Source of the DNA: CATQHS01 sp963422655
GTDB lineage: Bacteria > Actinomycetota > Acidimicrobiia > Acidimicrobiales > Aldehydirespiratoraceae
Direction: 5' to 3'
Length of the DNA stretch: 64,000 nucleotides
Assembly: GCA_963422655.1 (NCBI GenBank)
Contig: OY730440.1
Location: 2,108,001 to 2,172,000, forward strand
Part shown: one piece after another, positions 16,397 to 25,500 of the stretch
Layout: each line of letters opens with the position of its first letter
Numbering within the stretch: the first letter of the stretch is position 1
The notes under the pieces: model-generated
The model's input: only the letters and a program-made list of their open reading frames with translations
Told to the model about the DNA's origin: nothing
Databases searched by the model: none
Translations under genes and position numbers: made by a program

Positions 16397-18261
16397 CAGA
16401 TTCACCGGTGATGTATTCAGCGGGCATGGACATGGGCGGCACCTTCACCGACGGGTACTTCTCCGACGGCCGCCGTGCCGTCGTCGTCAAGGTGCCGACC
16501 ACCCATTTCGATCCGACCCGGTCGGTCATGGCGTGCCTGGGTTCCGGGGCGGCCCGGCTCGGTTTCACCCTGGAGGACTTCCTGGCCACCGTGGATCTGT
16601 TCCGCTTGGCCACCACCATCGGCACCAACTCGGTGGTTACGGGCAGCGGCGACCCGGTGGGGGTGATGGTGGAACCCGGTGCCGCGGGGTCGCTGTACGG
16701 GCCGAACGAACCGAACCCGGCCATCGGCACGTTCGTCCGGGCCGATCACATAGTGGATGTGGAGGCGTCGGAGCGGGCCGAGACCGTGCTGGGGCTGTGT
16801 CGCGACCTCATTGCGCACGGTGTGCGCCAAGTGGTGGTCAGCCTGAAACGCCAACACCGAACCGACGAGGAACGGTTGCGCCGGCTCGTCCGGGACCGGT
16901 ACCCGGCTCACTACCTGCGGTCCATACCGCTCATCTTGGGGTCGGAGGTAGCCGACGTCGATGACGACGAGCTGCGCACCACCACGGCCATCCTCAACGC
17001 CTACCTGAGCCGACCCATGGCCAAGCTGCTGTACCGGACCGAGGGCCTCCTCCAGCACGCCGGCCTGGCTGTGCCGTTGCTGGCGGTGCGCTCCGATGGA
17101 TCGTGCAGCCGGACGGCCCGGGCCACCGCTATCAGCACCTACAGCTCGGGACCGGCCGCCGGGTTGGCACTGGTGGCCGCCGAGGCTCGGGTTCATGGCG
17201 ATGCCGTGGCGGTGGGGTTCGACATGGGGGGCACCACGCTGGACCTGGGCTTGGTCCGCGACGGCGCCTATCAGGTGGATCCCACTCCGGTGATTCGCGG
17301 TGTGAGGGTCTGGTTGCCGGTGCCGGGTTTGGTTTCGGTCGGTCTGGGTGGATCGTCCATCGCTACCGTCGATGATGCGGGGACGGTGACGGTGGGGCCG
17401 GCCAGCGCTGGCGCCGTACCCGGTCCGGCCGCCTTCAACCGGGGCGGTACCGCCCCCACCTTGACCGACGCCGACGTGGTGCTGGGATTTTTGAACGACG
17501 GGCAGGCCCTGGCCGGCGACATCGTCTTGGACGCCGAACGAGCCGCCGCCGCTTTGGCCCCGCTGGCCGGTGGTGATCCGGTCGAGGGGGCAGGCCTGGT
17601 GCGATCGGCCGCCCACGACCGAGCTGCCTCGGCCTTGGCGGATCTGCTGGCCGACGCCGGGATCGACCCGGCCGCGGTGACGCTCTACGCCTTCGGGGGG
17701 GCCGGAGGACTGCACGCCGGGGCTGTGGCCGAACGGGTGGGCATCGGCCGGGTGCGGTCGTTCGTCCACGGTGGGGTCTTCAGCGCCAGGGGCGTGGCCG
17801 GTGGTCCCCTGAGACAGGTCTACGAAGCCGGGGTAGAGCCGGGGCAGGACCCTCGTGTAGTGACGGACCGACTGATGGCGAGAGCCCGGCTCGACTTGGA
17901 GACCGAGCGGCTGGCCCCCGACGACGCTCGGATCGCCGTCGATCTCCATGGCCCCGGCGCTGGTGCCGTCGGGCCCGACCGTGACCCTGGCGTCACTCGG
18001 GTGGTGGTGACCGCCGTGCTCGACTCACCTCCCGTCCCGTCCGTCGAGCTGGACCGGCCCGTACCTCCGATCCGGCGCAACGTCGGTTGGGCGGGAGCAC
18101 CTCTGCTGACCACCGCAGTCGATCTGGCTGGTCTGGCCGAGGGAGAGACCCTCGACGGACCGGCGTTGATCGTCGGGCTGGGAACCGTTCACGCCCTTCC
18201 CCCCGGCTGGACCGGGCGGCGCCAGGGCCACGATGGCCTGCTGTGGGAACGATCGCGATGA
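16393..18261 (+). CDS. Hydantoinase/oxoprolinase A-like ATPase, second paralogue
   Basis: A 622-residue ASKHA protein with the two phosphate loops MDMGGTFTDGYF and FDMGGTTLDLGLV plus TTIGTNSVV and GLGGSSIATV. It is about 120 residues shorter than the HyuA at 7148-9373, and no HyuB gene follows it. It is locked by 4-nt overlaps between the UroD-like gene and the thiolase-like gene. A role in activating a substrate for an adjacent enzyme is plausible, but no product can be named. Confidence 0.85.
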   Translation: MTDSPVMYSAGMDMGGTFTDGYFSDGRRAVVVKVPTTHFDPTRSVMACLGSGAARLGFTLEDFLATVDLFRLATTIGTNSVVTGSGDPVGVMVEPGAAGSLYGPNEPNPAIGTFVRADHIVDVEASERAETVLGLCRDLIAHGVRQVVVSLKRQHRTDEERLRRLVRDRYPAHYLRSIPLILGSEVADVDDDELRTTTAILNAYLSRPMAKLLYRTEGLLQHAGLAVPLLAVRSDGSCSRTARATAISTYSSGPAAGLALVAAEARVHGDAVAVGFDMGGTTLDLGLVRDGAYQVDPTPVIRGVRVWLPVPGLVSVGLGGSSIATVDDAGTVTVGPASAGAVPGPAAFNRGGTAPTLTDADVVLGFLNDGQALAGDIVLDAERAAAALAPLAGGDPVEGAGLVRSAAHDRAASALADLLADAGIDPAAVTLYAFGGAGGLHAGAVAERVGIGRVRSFVHGGVFSARGVAGGPLRQVYEAGVEPGQDPRVVTDRLMARARLDLETERLAPDDARIAVDLHGPGAGAVGPDRDPGVTRVVVTAVLDSPPVPSVELDRPVPPIRRNVGWAGAPLLTTAVDLAGLAEGETLDGPALIVGLGTVHALPPGWTGRRQGHDGLLWERSR

Positions 18262-19418
18262 GCGTGCTCGACCGCATCGCCATCGTCGGCATAGCCGAGA
18301 CGCCGATCGGCAAACTGCCGGGCCGCAGCGCGATCCAACTCCAAGCCGAAGCAGCCGTGGCCGCGGTGGCCGACGCCGGTCTGGCCAAAGACGACGTCGA
18401 TGCCGTCTTCTCGTTCTCGGGCTACTCCCAGTCCACGATGCTGCACGGGGCCCGGGTGGCCGAATACCTGGGGCTGCGGCCCGAGCTGGCCGTGGTCACC
18501 GACGTGGGCGGACCCGGCACCCATCACGTTGCCCTGTTGAACGTGGCTGCCGCCATCGACAGTCACATGGGCACCGTGGCGCTGTGCACCTACGGTGAGA
18601 ACGGGATCTCGATCCGGCGTTCGGGCCGGGGTCGAGCCCCCGGCACCCTCACCGGAGGTGAGGACTTCGAGGCCCCCTACGGGCAGATCGCCATGATCAG
18701 CGGCTACGCACTGTTCGCTCAGCGTCACATGCACCTCTACGGCACCACCAGCGAGCAGCTCGGAGCCGTGGCCGTCACCTCCCGACACCACGCCTCCCTG
18801 AACGACAACGCCCACAAGCGTGACCCCATCACCCTGGCCGATCATCAGGCCTCGCCCATGATCTCCTCACCGCTGCGTAAGCTTGACTGCTCTTTGATCT
18901 CCGATGCTGGCGGAGCCTTCGTGGTGACCTCGAAACCCCGGGCCCGGAGCCTGGGCCGCCCCTACGCCTGCATCCTCGGTTACGGCTCTGCCGCTACCCA
19001 CCACATCGCATCCCAGGCCCCCGATCTCCATGAATTGGGCGGGCCGAGGTCGGCGAGGCTGGCCTTCGACCGGGCCGGAGTGAAGGTCACTGACGCCGCT
19101 GCCGTCTACATTCATGACGCCTGCACCTTCAGCGTCGTGGCCGGGGTCGAAGCTCTGGGCCTGTGCGATCCGGGAGAGGGCGGACCCTACGCCGCTTCGG
19201 GAGCCCTGGGTTCGGGCTCGGCCCATCCCGTCAACCTGCACGGTGGGATGCTCTCGCACGGTCATGCCGGAGGTGTGTTCCATCTCCTCGACGCGGTCCG
19301 CCAGCTCCGGGGCACGGCTGGCCGCCGCCAAGTCGAAGGGGCCGAGGTCGTCGTCGCTCACGGCAACGGTGGAGTGTTCTCCACCTTCTCCACCATGATC
19401 CTGGGCCGGGGCCGGTGA
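18258..19418 (+). CDS. Thiolase-fold protein (SCP2/lipid-transfer type)
   Basis: This 386-residue protein has thiolase-fold landmarks: IAIVGIAETPIGKLPGRSAI at the start, HDACTFSVVAGVEALGLCD near residue 295, PVNLHGGMLSHGHAGG, and the C-terminal GNGGVFSTFSTMILGR. The nucleophilic Cys of true thiolases is not visible at its usual place; the stretch reads VGGPGTHHVALLN. Such non-canonical thiolases pair with DUF35 proteins, as here, and function in CoA-thioester chemistry. ATG 18258 overlaps the upstream stop. Confidence 0.82.
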   Translation: MSVLDRIAIVGIAETPIGKLPGRSAIQLQAEAAVAAVADAGLAKDDVDAVFSFSGYSQSTMLHGARVAEYLGLRPELAVVTDVGGPGTHHVALLNVAAAIDSHMGTVALCTYGENGISIRRSGRGRAPGTLTGGEDFEAPYGQIAMISGYALFAQRHMHLYGTTSEQLGAVAVTSRHHASLNDNAHKRDPITLADHQASPMISSPLRKLDCSLISDAGGAFVVTSKPRARSLGRPYACILGYGSAATHHIASQAPDLHELGGPRSARLAFDRAGVKVTDAAAVYIHDACTFSVVAGVEALGLCDPGEGGPYAASGALGSGSAHPVNLHGGMLSHGHAGGVFHLLDAVRQLRGTAGRRQVEGAEVVVAHGNGGVFSTFSTMILGRGR

Positions 19419-19479
19419 GCGTCGGCAAGGATTGCGGGCCGGGGCCCATGGGCGTCGGCAAGGATTGCGGGCCGGGGCC
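19403..19479. repeat. 33-nt tandem repeat at the thiolase 3' end
   Basis: Two 33-nt copies (19403-19435 and 19436-19468) and an 11-nt third start lie across the thiolase stop (19416-19418) and the spacer. They share GTCGGCAAGGATTGC and GGGCCGGGGCC. The expansion lengthens the gap to the DUF35 gene and creates extra in-frame start codons upstream of it. Confidence 0.85.
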
Positions 19480-19485
19480 GGTCCG

Positions 19486-19902
19486 GTGAGCAGCAGCAAA
19501 CCCCGCCCCGACCTCGGCGATGCCGTCACCGCCCCCTACTGGCAAGGGGCTCGCCGCCACGAGCTGGTGCTACCCCGCTGCGAGGGTTGCGGCTTGGTCT
19601 TCGCCTATCCCCGCCGGTTCTGTCCGGGCTGCTGGTGCGGTGACCATTGTTGGCAGCGCATGGGGGGATGGGGTCGAATATGGACCTTCACCGAGGTCCA
19701 CGTGGCATTCTACGACGACACCTGGGCCGGTGACGTCCCCTACGTGGTGGCTGTGGTCGAGCTCGACGAAGGCCCCCGTCTTCTGACCAATCTGGTCGAG
19801 AGCGACCCGGATCGGCTCTCGATCGGGGATCGGGTCCAAGTGGTGTTCCCCGACGGGCCCGACGGTGAGGTGACCCTTCCCATGTTCCGGGTGGCCCCGT
19901 GA
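19486..19902 (+). CDS. DUF35 OB-fold/zinc-ribbon protein
   Basis: This 138-residue protein has an N-terminal rubredoxin-like ribbon (LPRCEGCGLVFAYPRRFCPGC, four Cys as two CxxC pairs) and an OB-fold (GRIWTFTEVHV, PYVVAVVELDEGPRLLTNLV). DUF35 proteins act as partners of thiolase-like enzymes and deliver or position acyl-CoA substrates. GTG 19486 is chosen because upstream starts fall within the 33-nt repeat. Its stop overlaps the ligase start. Confidence 0.85.
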   Translation: MSSSKPRPDLGDAVTAPYWQGARRHELVLPRCEGCGLVFAYPRRFCPGCWCGDHCWQRMGGWGRIWTFTEVHVAFYDDTWAGDVPYVVAVVELDEGPRLLTNLVESDPDRLSIGDRVQVVFPDGPDGEVTLPMFRVAP

Positions 19903-21506
19903 CCGGCAACGACCGGCCCCGTCATCGCCGTTACCGGGGCCTTTGGTCGTTGTGCCGGGATCGGGCCGATGAGCACCCTGACCGGGTGGCGCTCGACTTC
20001 GACGGCCGGGCATGGACCTGGGCCGACCTGGTAACTGCAGCCGAGACTTGTGCCGGTGGCCTGGCCCGAGCCGGGATCAAGCCGGGAGAAGTGGTCGGCC
20101 ACATGTCACCGAACCACGAAGAGGTGGTGGTGACCATGCTGGCGTTGTTGCGTCTCGGTGCGGTCGAGTGCCCGGTCAATGCCGGGCTGCGGGGCCCTCA
20201 GCTCGCTCACGTGTTGAACCATTCGGGGGCCCGGGTTCTGATCGTCGCTGGCTCTGTGAGCGATCGCGTCGCCGAGCAGTTGCAGGCCGTCCCGAACCTG
20301 GAGCTGGTGGTGACAAGGGGCCCCGGACCGATCCCGGCCGGCGTGAGGACGCTCGACTACGACAGCCTCAGCCACAACACCGCTCCGGCGCCGCCCTTCA
20401 GCGATCCCGCCCCCGCCGACCGGATGAACATCATCTACACCTCAGGCACCACCGGGCCGGCCAAAGGGGCGGTCCTGCCTCAGGCCTTCCCCATCGAGCA
20501 GGCCCGGATCAAGATCGAGCAGTGGCATCTGACCGCTGACGATGTCATGTTCTCGGCCCTACCCCTGTACCACGTGAACGCCCGTTTCTCCACACTGGGT
20601 ACGGCTCTGGTCGTCGACGGGCGGGCTGCCTTCGTGTCACGCTTCTCGGCCCGGACCTTCTGGGAGCAGGTCGAGCGGGCCGGTGCCACCGAGATCGGCG
20701 TAGTGGGGGCGGTGTCGACCATCCTGTTGAACCAGGAGCCGGGGCCCGGTGACCGCGACCACCGGGTGCGGATGATGCACGGCGCGGCCGGGATCCCCAT
20801 GGACCGCCGCCGCGAGTTCGAGGACCGGTTCGGGTTGCGGCTGGTGACCGGGTTCGCCATGACCGAGACCGGCCATTTCGCCACCACCAGCCCCACCGAC
20901 CCCATGCGCTACCGGGCTTCGGGCCGGGCCGTTCCCCAGTACGAGGTGGCGGTGATGGACGCTGAGGACAACGAGTTGCCGGCCGGCGAGGTGGGAGAGC
21001 TGGTGGTGCGGCCCCGCCGACCGGGGGTGATGATGACGGGGTATCACCGCCAGCCCGAGGCCACCTTGGCTGCCTTCCGAAACCTTTGGTTTCATACCGG
21101 AGATCTGGCCACCATCGGCCCCGACGGCTACATCCGGTGGGTGGATCGAGTCGCCGACGCCATAAGACGGCGAGGCGAGATGATCTCGTCCACCGAGGTG
21201 GAGCGGGTGGTGGTCGACTTCCCCGGGATCGCGGAATGCGCCACGGTGGGGGTCCCGTCCGAGCTGGGCGAGGAGGAAGTGAAGATAGTGGTGGTGACGG
21301 AGCCGGGCCACAGCCTTGATCCGGCCCGGCTCCGGCAGTACTTCCAGAGCACGTTGCCCGACTTTTGCGTGCCCCGCTACCTGGAGGTGGTCGACGAGTT
21401 ACCCAGGGGCTCAACCCACAAGGTAGACAAGAAACAGCTTCGGTACCTCGATGCCCCGGCCGTGACGGACCTGTCTCGTGACGGCCATCAACCCGAATCT
21501 TCTTGA
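19899..21506 (+). CDS. AMP-forming acyl-CoA synthetase/ligase
   Basis: A 535-residue ANL-superfamily ligase. The P-loop-like A3 motif YTSGTTGPAKGAVLPQ is near residue 171, the A5 motif MTETGHFATT near 322, the A7 motif WFHTGDLATIGPDG and the A8 hinge RVADAIRRRGE near 415. The final catalytic Lys of A10 is probably in GSTHKVDKKQLRY. It activates a carboxylate to its CoA thioester; similarity in style is to carnitine/fatty-acid CoA ligases. It closes the 15587-21506 operon and converges with the type ISP locus. Confidence 0.9.
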   Translation: MTGNDRPRHRRYRGLWSLCRDRADEHPDRVALDFDGRAWTWADLVTAAETCAGGLARAGIKPGEVVGHMSPNHEEVVVTMLALLRLGAVECPVNAGLRGPQLAHVLNHSGARVLIVAGSVSDRVAEQLQAVPNLELVVTRGPGPIPAGVRTLDYDSLSHNTAPAPPFSDPAPADRMNIIYTSGTTGPAKGAVLPQAFPIEQARIKIEQWHLTADDVMFSALPLYHVNARFSTLGTALVVDGRAAFVSRFSARTFWEQVERAGATEIGVVGAVSTILLNQEPGPGDRDHRVRMMHGAAGIPMDRRREFEDRFGLRLVTGFAMTETGHFATTSPTDPMRYRASGRAVPQYEVAVMDAEDNELPAGEVGELVVRPRRPGVMMTGYHRQPEATLAAFRNLWFHTGDLATIGPDGYIRWVDRVADAIRRRGEMISSTEVERVVVDFPGIAECATVGVPSELGEEEVKIVVVTEPGHSLDPARLRQYFQSTLPDFCVPRYLEVVDELPRGSTHKVDKKQLRYLDAPAVTDLSRDGHQPESS

Positions 21507-21541
21507 CGCTCCCGATTACCCATCCGGGTTGGCCCGTCGGC

Positions 21542-22249
21542 TCATTCTTGTGTTGTCGGCGCCGGTGGCAGCGAGGTGGGTAGTCCTCGGATGATTCGCG
21601 TGCTGCGCACCGACACGGCGACGAGCCGGCGCAGGTGCTGGATCAGTTGGTACGGGTCGTCGGCCCAGGCATGCCAGCCGTTGGGATTGTCGATTATGTC
21701 CGATCTCTTGTCGTGCTTATACCTGAGGGAAGCCATCGCCCACTCAAGGGGTGTGCGTCCCGACACTTCGTAACCGTGGGCGTCGTCGGGGATGCTGGCC
21801 AGCTTGCAGCGGTCGTTTATCTCGAGGACGGACTTGTCGTTGCGTTTGCCGTCGGCGCCTCGACCCCAGCGCATCCGGTCGTCGATCCGGTAGGCGTCGG
21901 GGTCGGCATCACCGTCGTCGGGCTCGTCGTCGACGAAGCACGGCACCGGCCAACACTCGACCGTCTCGTAGCCGATGTGGAGGTCCATGAGTTCGCGTCC
22001 GGCCGTTGCGAAGGCCTCGAAGTCGTCGGCCAGCGGCACTCGGGGTGGGCGGCGGCGCAGGTCGTTGGCGTACCGGGCTCGCCAGTCGGTGGCGTGCATG
22101 ACCCCGTAGAGGTATTCCCAGACGTCGTCTTTGGTGACGTGAGGTCCGTACCGGTCGGTGAACTGGCGCAGAGCCCAGTCGGTGACGTTGTCGATCGGGC
22201 CGGGGCCGTCACCGATTCCCGGCAGATCCAGCATCTCGACGCCGGTCAT
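21542..22249 (-). CDS. Type ISP restriction-modification C-terminal domain as a separate protein
   Basis: The 235 residues correspond to the C-terminal part of single-polypeptide type ISP enzymes (LlaGI/LlaBIII class), where target recognition lies. Family-like segments are DNVTDWALRQFTDRYG, TKDDVWEYLYGVMHATD, YANDLRRRPPRVPLADDF and LHIGYETVECWPVP, and near the end DPYQLIQHLRRLVAVSV. In typical members this is fused to the methyltransferase; here it starts at ATG 22249, whose bases overlap the TGA of tail module U5 (ATGA). A weak CGGAG lies upstream. It may be a split specificity subunit or the stranded 3' part of a frameshifted gene. Confidence 0.72.
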   Translation of the reverse strand: MTGVEMLDLPGIGDGPGPIDNVTDWALRQFTDRYGPHVTKDDVWEYLYGVMHATDWRARYANDLRRRPPRVPLADDFEAFATAGRELMDLHIGYETVECWPVPCFVDDEPDDGDADPDAYRIDDRMRWGRGADGKRNDKSVLEINDRCKLASIPDDAHGYEVSGRTPLEWAMASLRYKHDKRSDIIDNPNGWHAWADDPYQLIQHLRRLVAVSVRSTRIIRGLPTSLPPAPTTQE

Positions 22250-22401
22250 GGGCGGCGACTCCGGCCGGGCCAGCGGGGTTCCACCAGTAACCGGGGGACG
22301 CAGCGGCCGGCCGGGTCGAGGGCGTGCAGGTCGCCCAGCTCGTCGGTGGCGATCACGGCCGGGCGGGTGCGGTTGGACGGGGAGACCATCACGATCGCTT
22401 C
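22246..22401 (-). other. Alternative tail module U5 of the type ISP enzyme
   Basis: This is the last of five related C-terminal modules: EAIVMVSPSN at the start, then DELGDLHALDPAGRCVPR, and a stop at 22246-22248 that overlaps the ATG of the downstream domain. It is reached when tract 1 is 17 (modulo 3 = 2) and tract 2 is 18 or 15 (modulo 3 = 0). It is the only state in which termination falls on the next start codon. Confidence 0.7.
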
Positions 22402-22520
22402 TGGCGGGGCAGGCAGCGCGTCTGTTGGCCGGCCCCGCCTGCGTGCAGATCGGCCAGAATCTCCACTCCCAGCACCGTGAACACCGCCATGTTGGAGGGG
22501 GCAGTCATCAGGATCGCCTC
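22389..22520 (-). other. Alternative tail module U4 (used in the sequenced state)
   Basis: Reads EAILMTAPSNMAVFTVLG, then ILADLHAGGAGQQTRCLPR, ending RS-stop at 22389-22391. It is in frame with the main gene when both tracts have 17 nt, as in this assembly, and gives a 1575-residue product. Its end overlaps the start of U5 in another frame. Confidence 0.75.
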
Positions 22521-25500
22521 CGTCTGGGGAGGCCACGGGTCTGTCGGCCGGTGGCGCAGAGGTCGAAGAGTTGGTCGGCGGCGACGAACCCGAACGGGAT
22601 CTGTCGAGTGAGATTGACGAGGATCGCTCTGCTGTCCTTCGGGGGGGGGGGGGGGGGTCATTGCGCCGTCGAGCGGGGCAGGCAGCGCGTCGGGCGCCCC
22701 GTCACATGAAGGTCGTGAATGGTTCTGCTCGCCAACACCCCGTATGTCAATTGCTGATCTCTCATCATCAGGATCGCCTCCATGTTCGAGGTACGAATCT
22801 GCTGGCTTGGACGGTTCCGGCCCCGCAAAGGTCGGGAAGTGTCGTGATGGCCAGGGTTCCGAAGACCGCCTTGTTGGAGTTGCAGGTGACGAGTACTCCC
22901 CCCCCCCCCCCCCCTTACCAGTGGCGTCGTGGCGGGGGAACATGGCGGCGATGGTCTTCACCGACGACAGGATGCGGTCGTCTTCGTACAGCCACAGTTT
23001 CACGAACGGCCGGTACAGGCACTGGCGGATACGGGATTCGTCGAAGGTGATCGGGCTGTTCTTCTTCAGGGACTGCTTGAGCGGGCCGGTCCACTTGATA
23101 TCGCTGAGGTTGGTGTCGGCCATGACGGCCTCGACCGGGATTCCGTAGGCGACACGGCGGCGGGCGTATTCGTACTCGTTGATCAAGGTCTGGACCCGGT
23201 CGATGAGGTCGCTGCGGGTGAAGGAATAGACGTAGGGGTCGCAACTCGTCGTTACTCCCAGTGCGTGAGCGTCGAAGGCGGCGTTCTCGGGGGCCTTGGC
23301 CGTGGTGTACACGGGCAGCAGGCCACCGAAGGTGCCGTCGGTCAGGTTGCGCCAGTCGTGGTTGTCGGTCTCGGGCACCACTGTGAGCTGGGGGGAGGTG
23401 ACGTCGCCCATATCTTTGAGCCACCGGAACTTGTCCTGGCGTTTGGCCCGGTCGGGGGTTTCCGCATAACGCAGCGTGGCTGCGTCTTCTGTCGTCTCGT
23501 ACGGAGCGCCGGAATGGCCGGCGACCGGGTTGGGGTTGCGCACCAGGACGGTCAACTGAACCCCGTTGCGGGATGCGCTGCCAAAAATCTTGTCGCCTTC
23601 GAGCTCGAACTGGGCCCCCTGCTTGTAGGCGTCGCCACGTAGGTTCAGCACATAAACCGAGGTGAACTCCTCCCGCAGGACGGCTCGCATCCCCGCCAGG
23701 GAGACGCCATCGGTGAGGGAATTGGGGTGCACGAACGCCACGATTCCGCCCCGGGTGCCGTCGAGGCGGTCCGAAGCCCAGCGGATGGCCTGTACGTAGA
23801 TGTTCCCGAGCGCCTTGCCTCCGGCCCCTCGGGCTCCGTAGGTTTCTCGTATTCGTTGGGCTATTTCGTCATAACGGGTATTGGCGGCGTTGTCACTGGC
23901 TGATTTCTGGCCCGCCGACCACGGCGGGTTGCCCACGATCACCCGCAGCGGCAAGTTCTTGCGTTTGGCCACCCGTTGGGAGTTGACCTCGAGCCCCGGA
24001 TCCGGCAGCCGTTGTTGAGTCGAGGTGGATTCGTTGAAGGTGTCCACCAAGGCGATACCCCGGAACGGTCGATATGGCTCGGCTGCGCCGGTGCGTTGCT
24101 GGTAGGCCTCCTCGATCTTGAGCGAGGCGATGTAATAGGCCAACAACACCACCTCGTTGGCGTGCATCTCCGGTTGGGTCAGGTGGTCTTCCTCGTAGGC
24201 CGGCTGGGTCACAGGGACACCACCTTGACCAACGGGGCCGGCACCGAACTTGCGGGCCAAGTCGGCGTCGGTGACCAGGTAGTCGCTGGCACCATCGTCG
24301 GGGTCGGTGCGGATGGTGAGCAGCCGGTTCAGAAACGTTCCGGTGCCGGCGAACGGGTCGAGCACGTGCACTTCAGGGTCGGTCAACCCCACCCCGAACT
24401 CTCGTCGGCATACGCCATCCGCGGACCGGAGGATGAAATCCACGATCTCGGTCGGTGTGTAGGCGATGCCGAGCCGGCCGGTGGCTTCGGGCATGGCGTG
24501 CTTGAAGAACGACTCGTAGAGATGGTCGAGGATCTCGAGCCGGGCGTCGGAGTCTTCGATGTCGCTGAGCTGGCGTCGCATCACTTCGTAGAAGTGGTGG
24601 AGGTAATCCAGCTCGTTGCCCAGCCCGTGGGAGTCGTCGCTACCGACCAGCTCGGCCATCATGGCTTTCATGGCCCGAGCGATCGGGTTACGAGTGGAGA
24701 AGTCTCGACCTCCGAACAAGACGTCGAACACGGGTTGGGTGACGATGTGTTGGGCCAGCATCTGGGTGAGGTCCTGGTCGGCCACCTCGGCCCGGAGCGT
24801 GTCGGCCATGGCCAACTGGAACCTTCGAAACAACAGCTCGGCCCGCCGGTCGGTTCTCACCAGCTCGGTGACCCGACCCTGGATCCGGCGGGTCACGTCG
24901 GCGACCTGTTTGCCCCAACGAGGCCAGTACTGGCGGTCGCCGACCCTCTCCACGATCACCGAGGCCACTTCGGGTAGCAAATCCATCCGTAGCTGTACCG
25001 ACTCGATGGCGTCTCGGTCGTCGTCGGCGGATCTGGATCCGGTGGTGTCGATGATCCGGACTGGCAGCTTTCGAGCCAGCTTCACCGAATTGACGTAGGT
25101 GCGGAGCCGTTCGTCGTGGGACCGCAACGCCCGCAGCACCTGCCACACCTGGGCGAAGTCCGACCCTCGCAGCACCTCGTCGGAAACCATGGTCAACCCG
25201 CTGGGAACCAGAACCGGCAACACGATGTAACCTACGTCTTTGCCTTCGGCTCGCCGCATTACCCGGCCCACGGCCTGAACGACATCGATGTCGGAACGTT
25301 TGGGGGCCATGAACAGCACCGCGTCGAGGGCGGGAACGTCCACGCCTTCCGTAAGGCAGCGGGCGTTGGTGAGCACCCGGGCTCCGCCTTCGTCGCCGGC
25401 CTGTCTCAGCCACCCCAGGTGCTTGCTGCGCTCGTAGGCGTTCATCGTCCCGTCGATGTGCACCACATCGAGAGCCAGGGTTTCGTGGCCCCGGTACTGT

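Noticed and set aside
16417..17949. Long minus-strand open frame (510 codons) opposite the second HyuA-like gene
   Set aside because: It is His/Gly/Gln-rich low-complexity antisense of a gene with clear ASKHA motifs on the plus strand.
22641..22914. Treating the poly-G/C tracts as plain sequencing error in one broken gene
   Set aside because: Error in length is possible, but it would not explain five similar modules with own stops in staggered frames or the 260-bp duplication. The caveat is kept in the finding.
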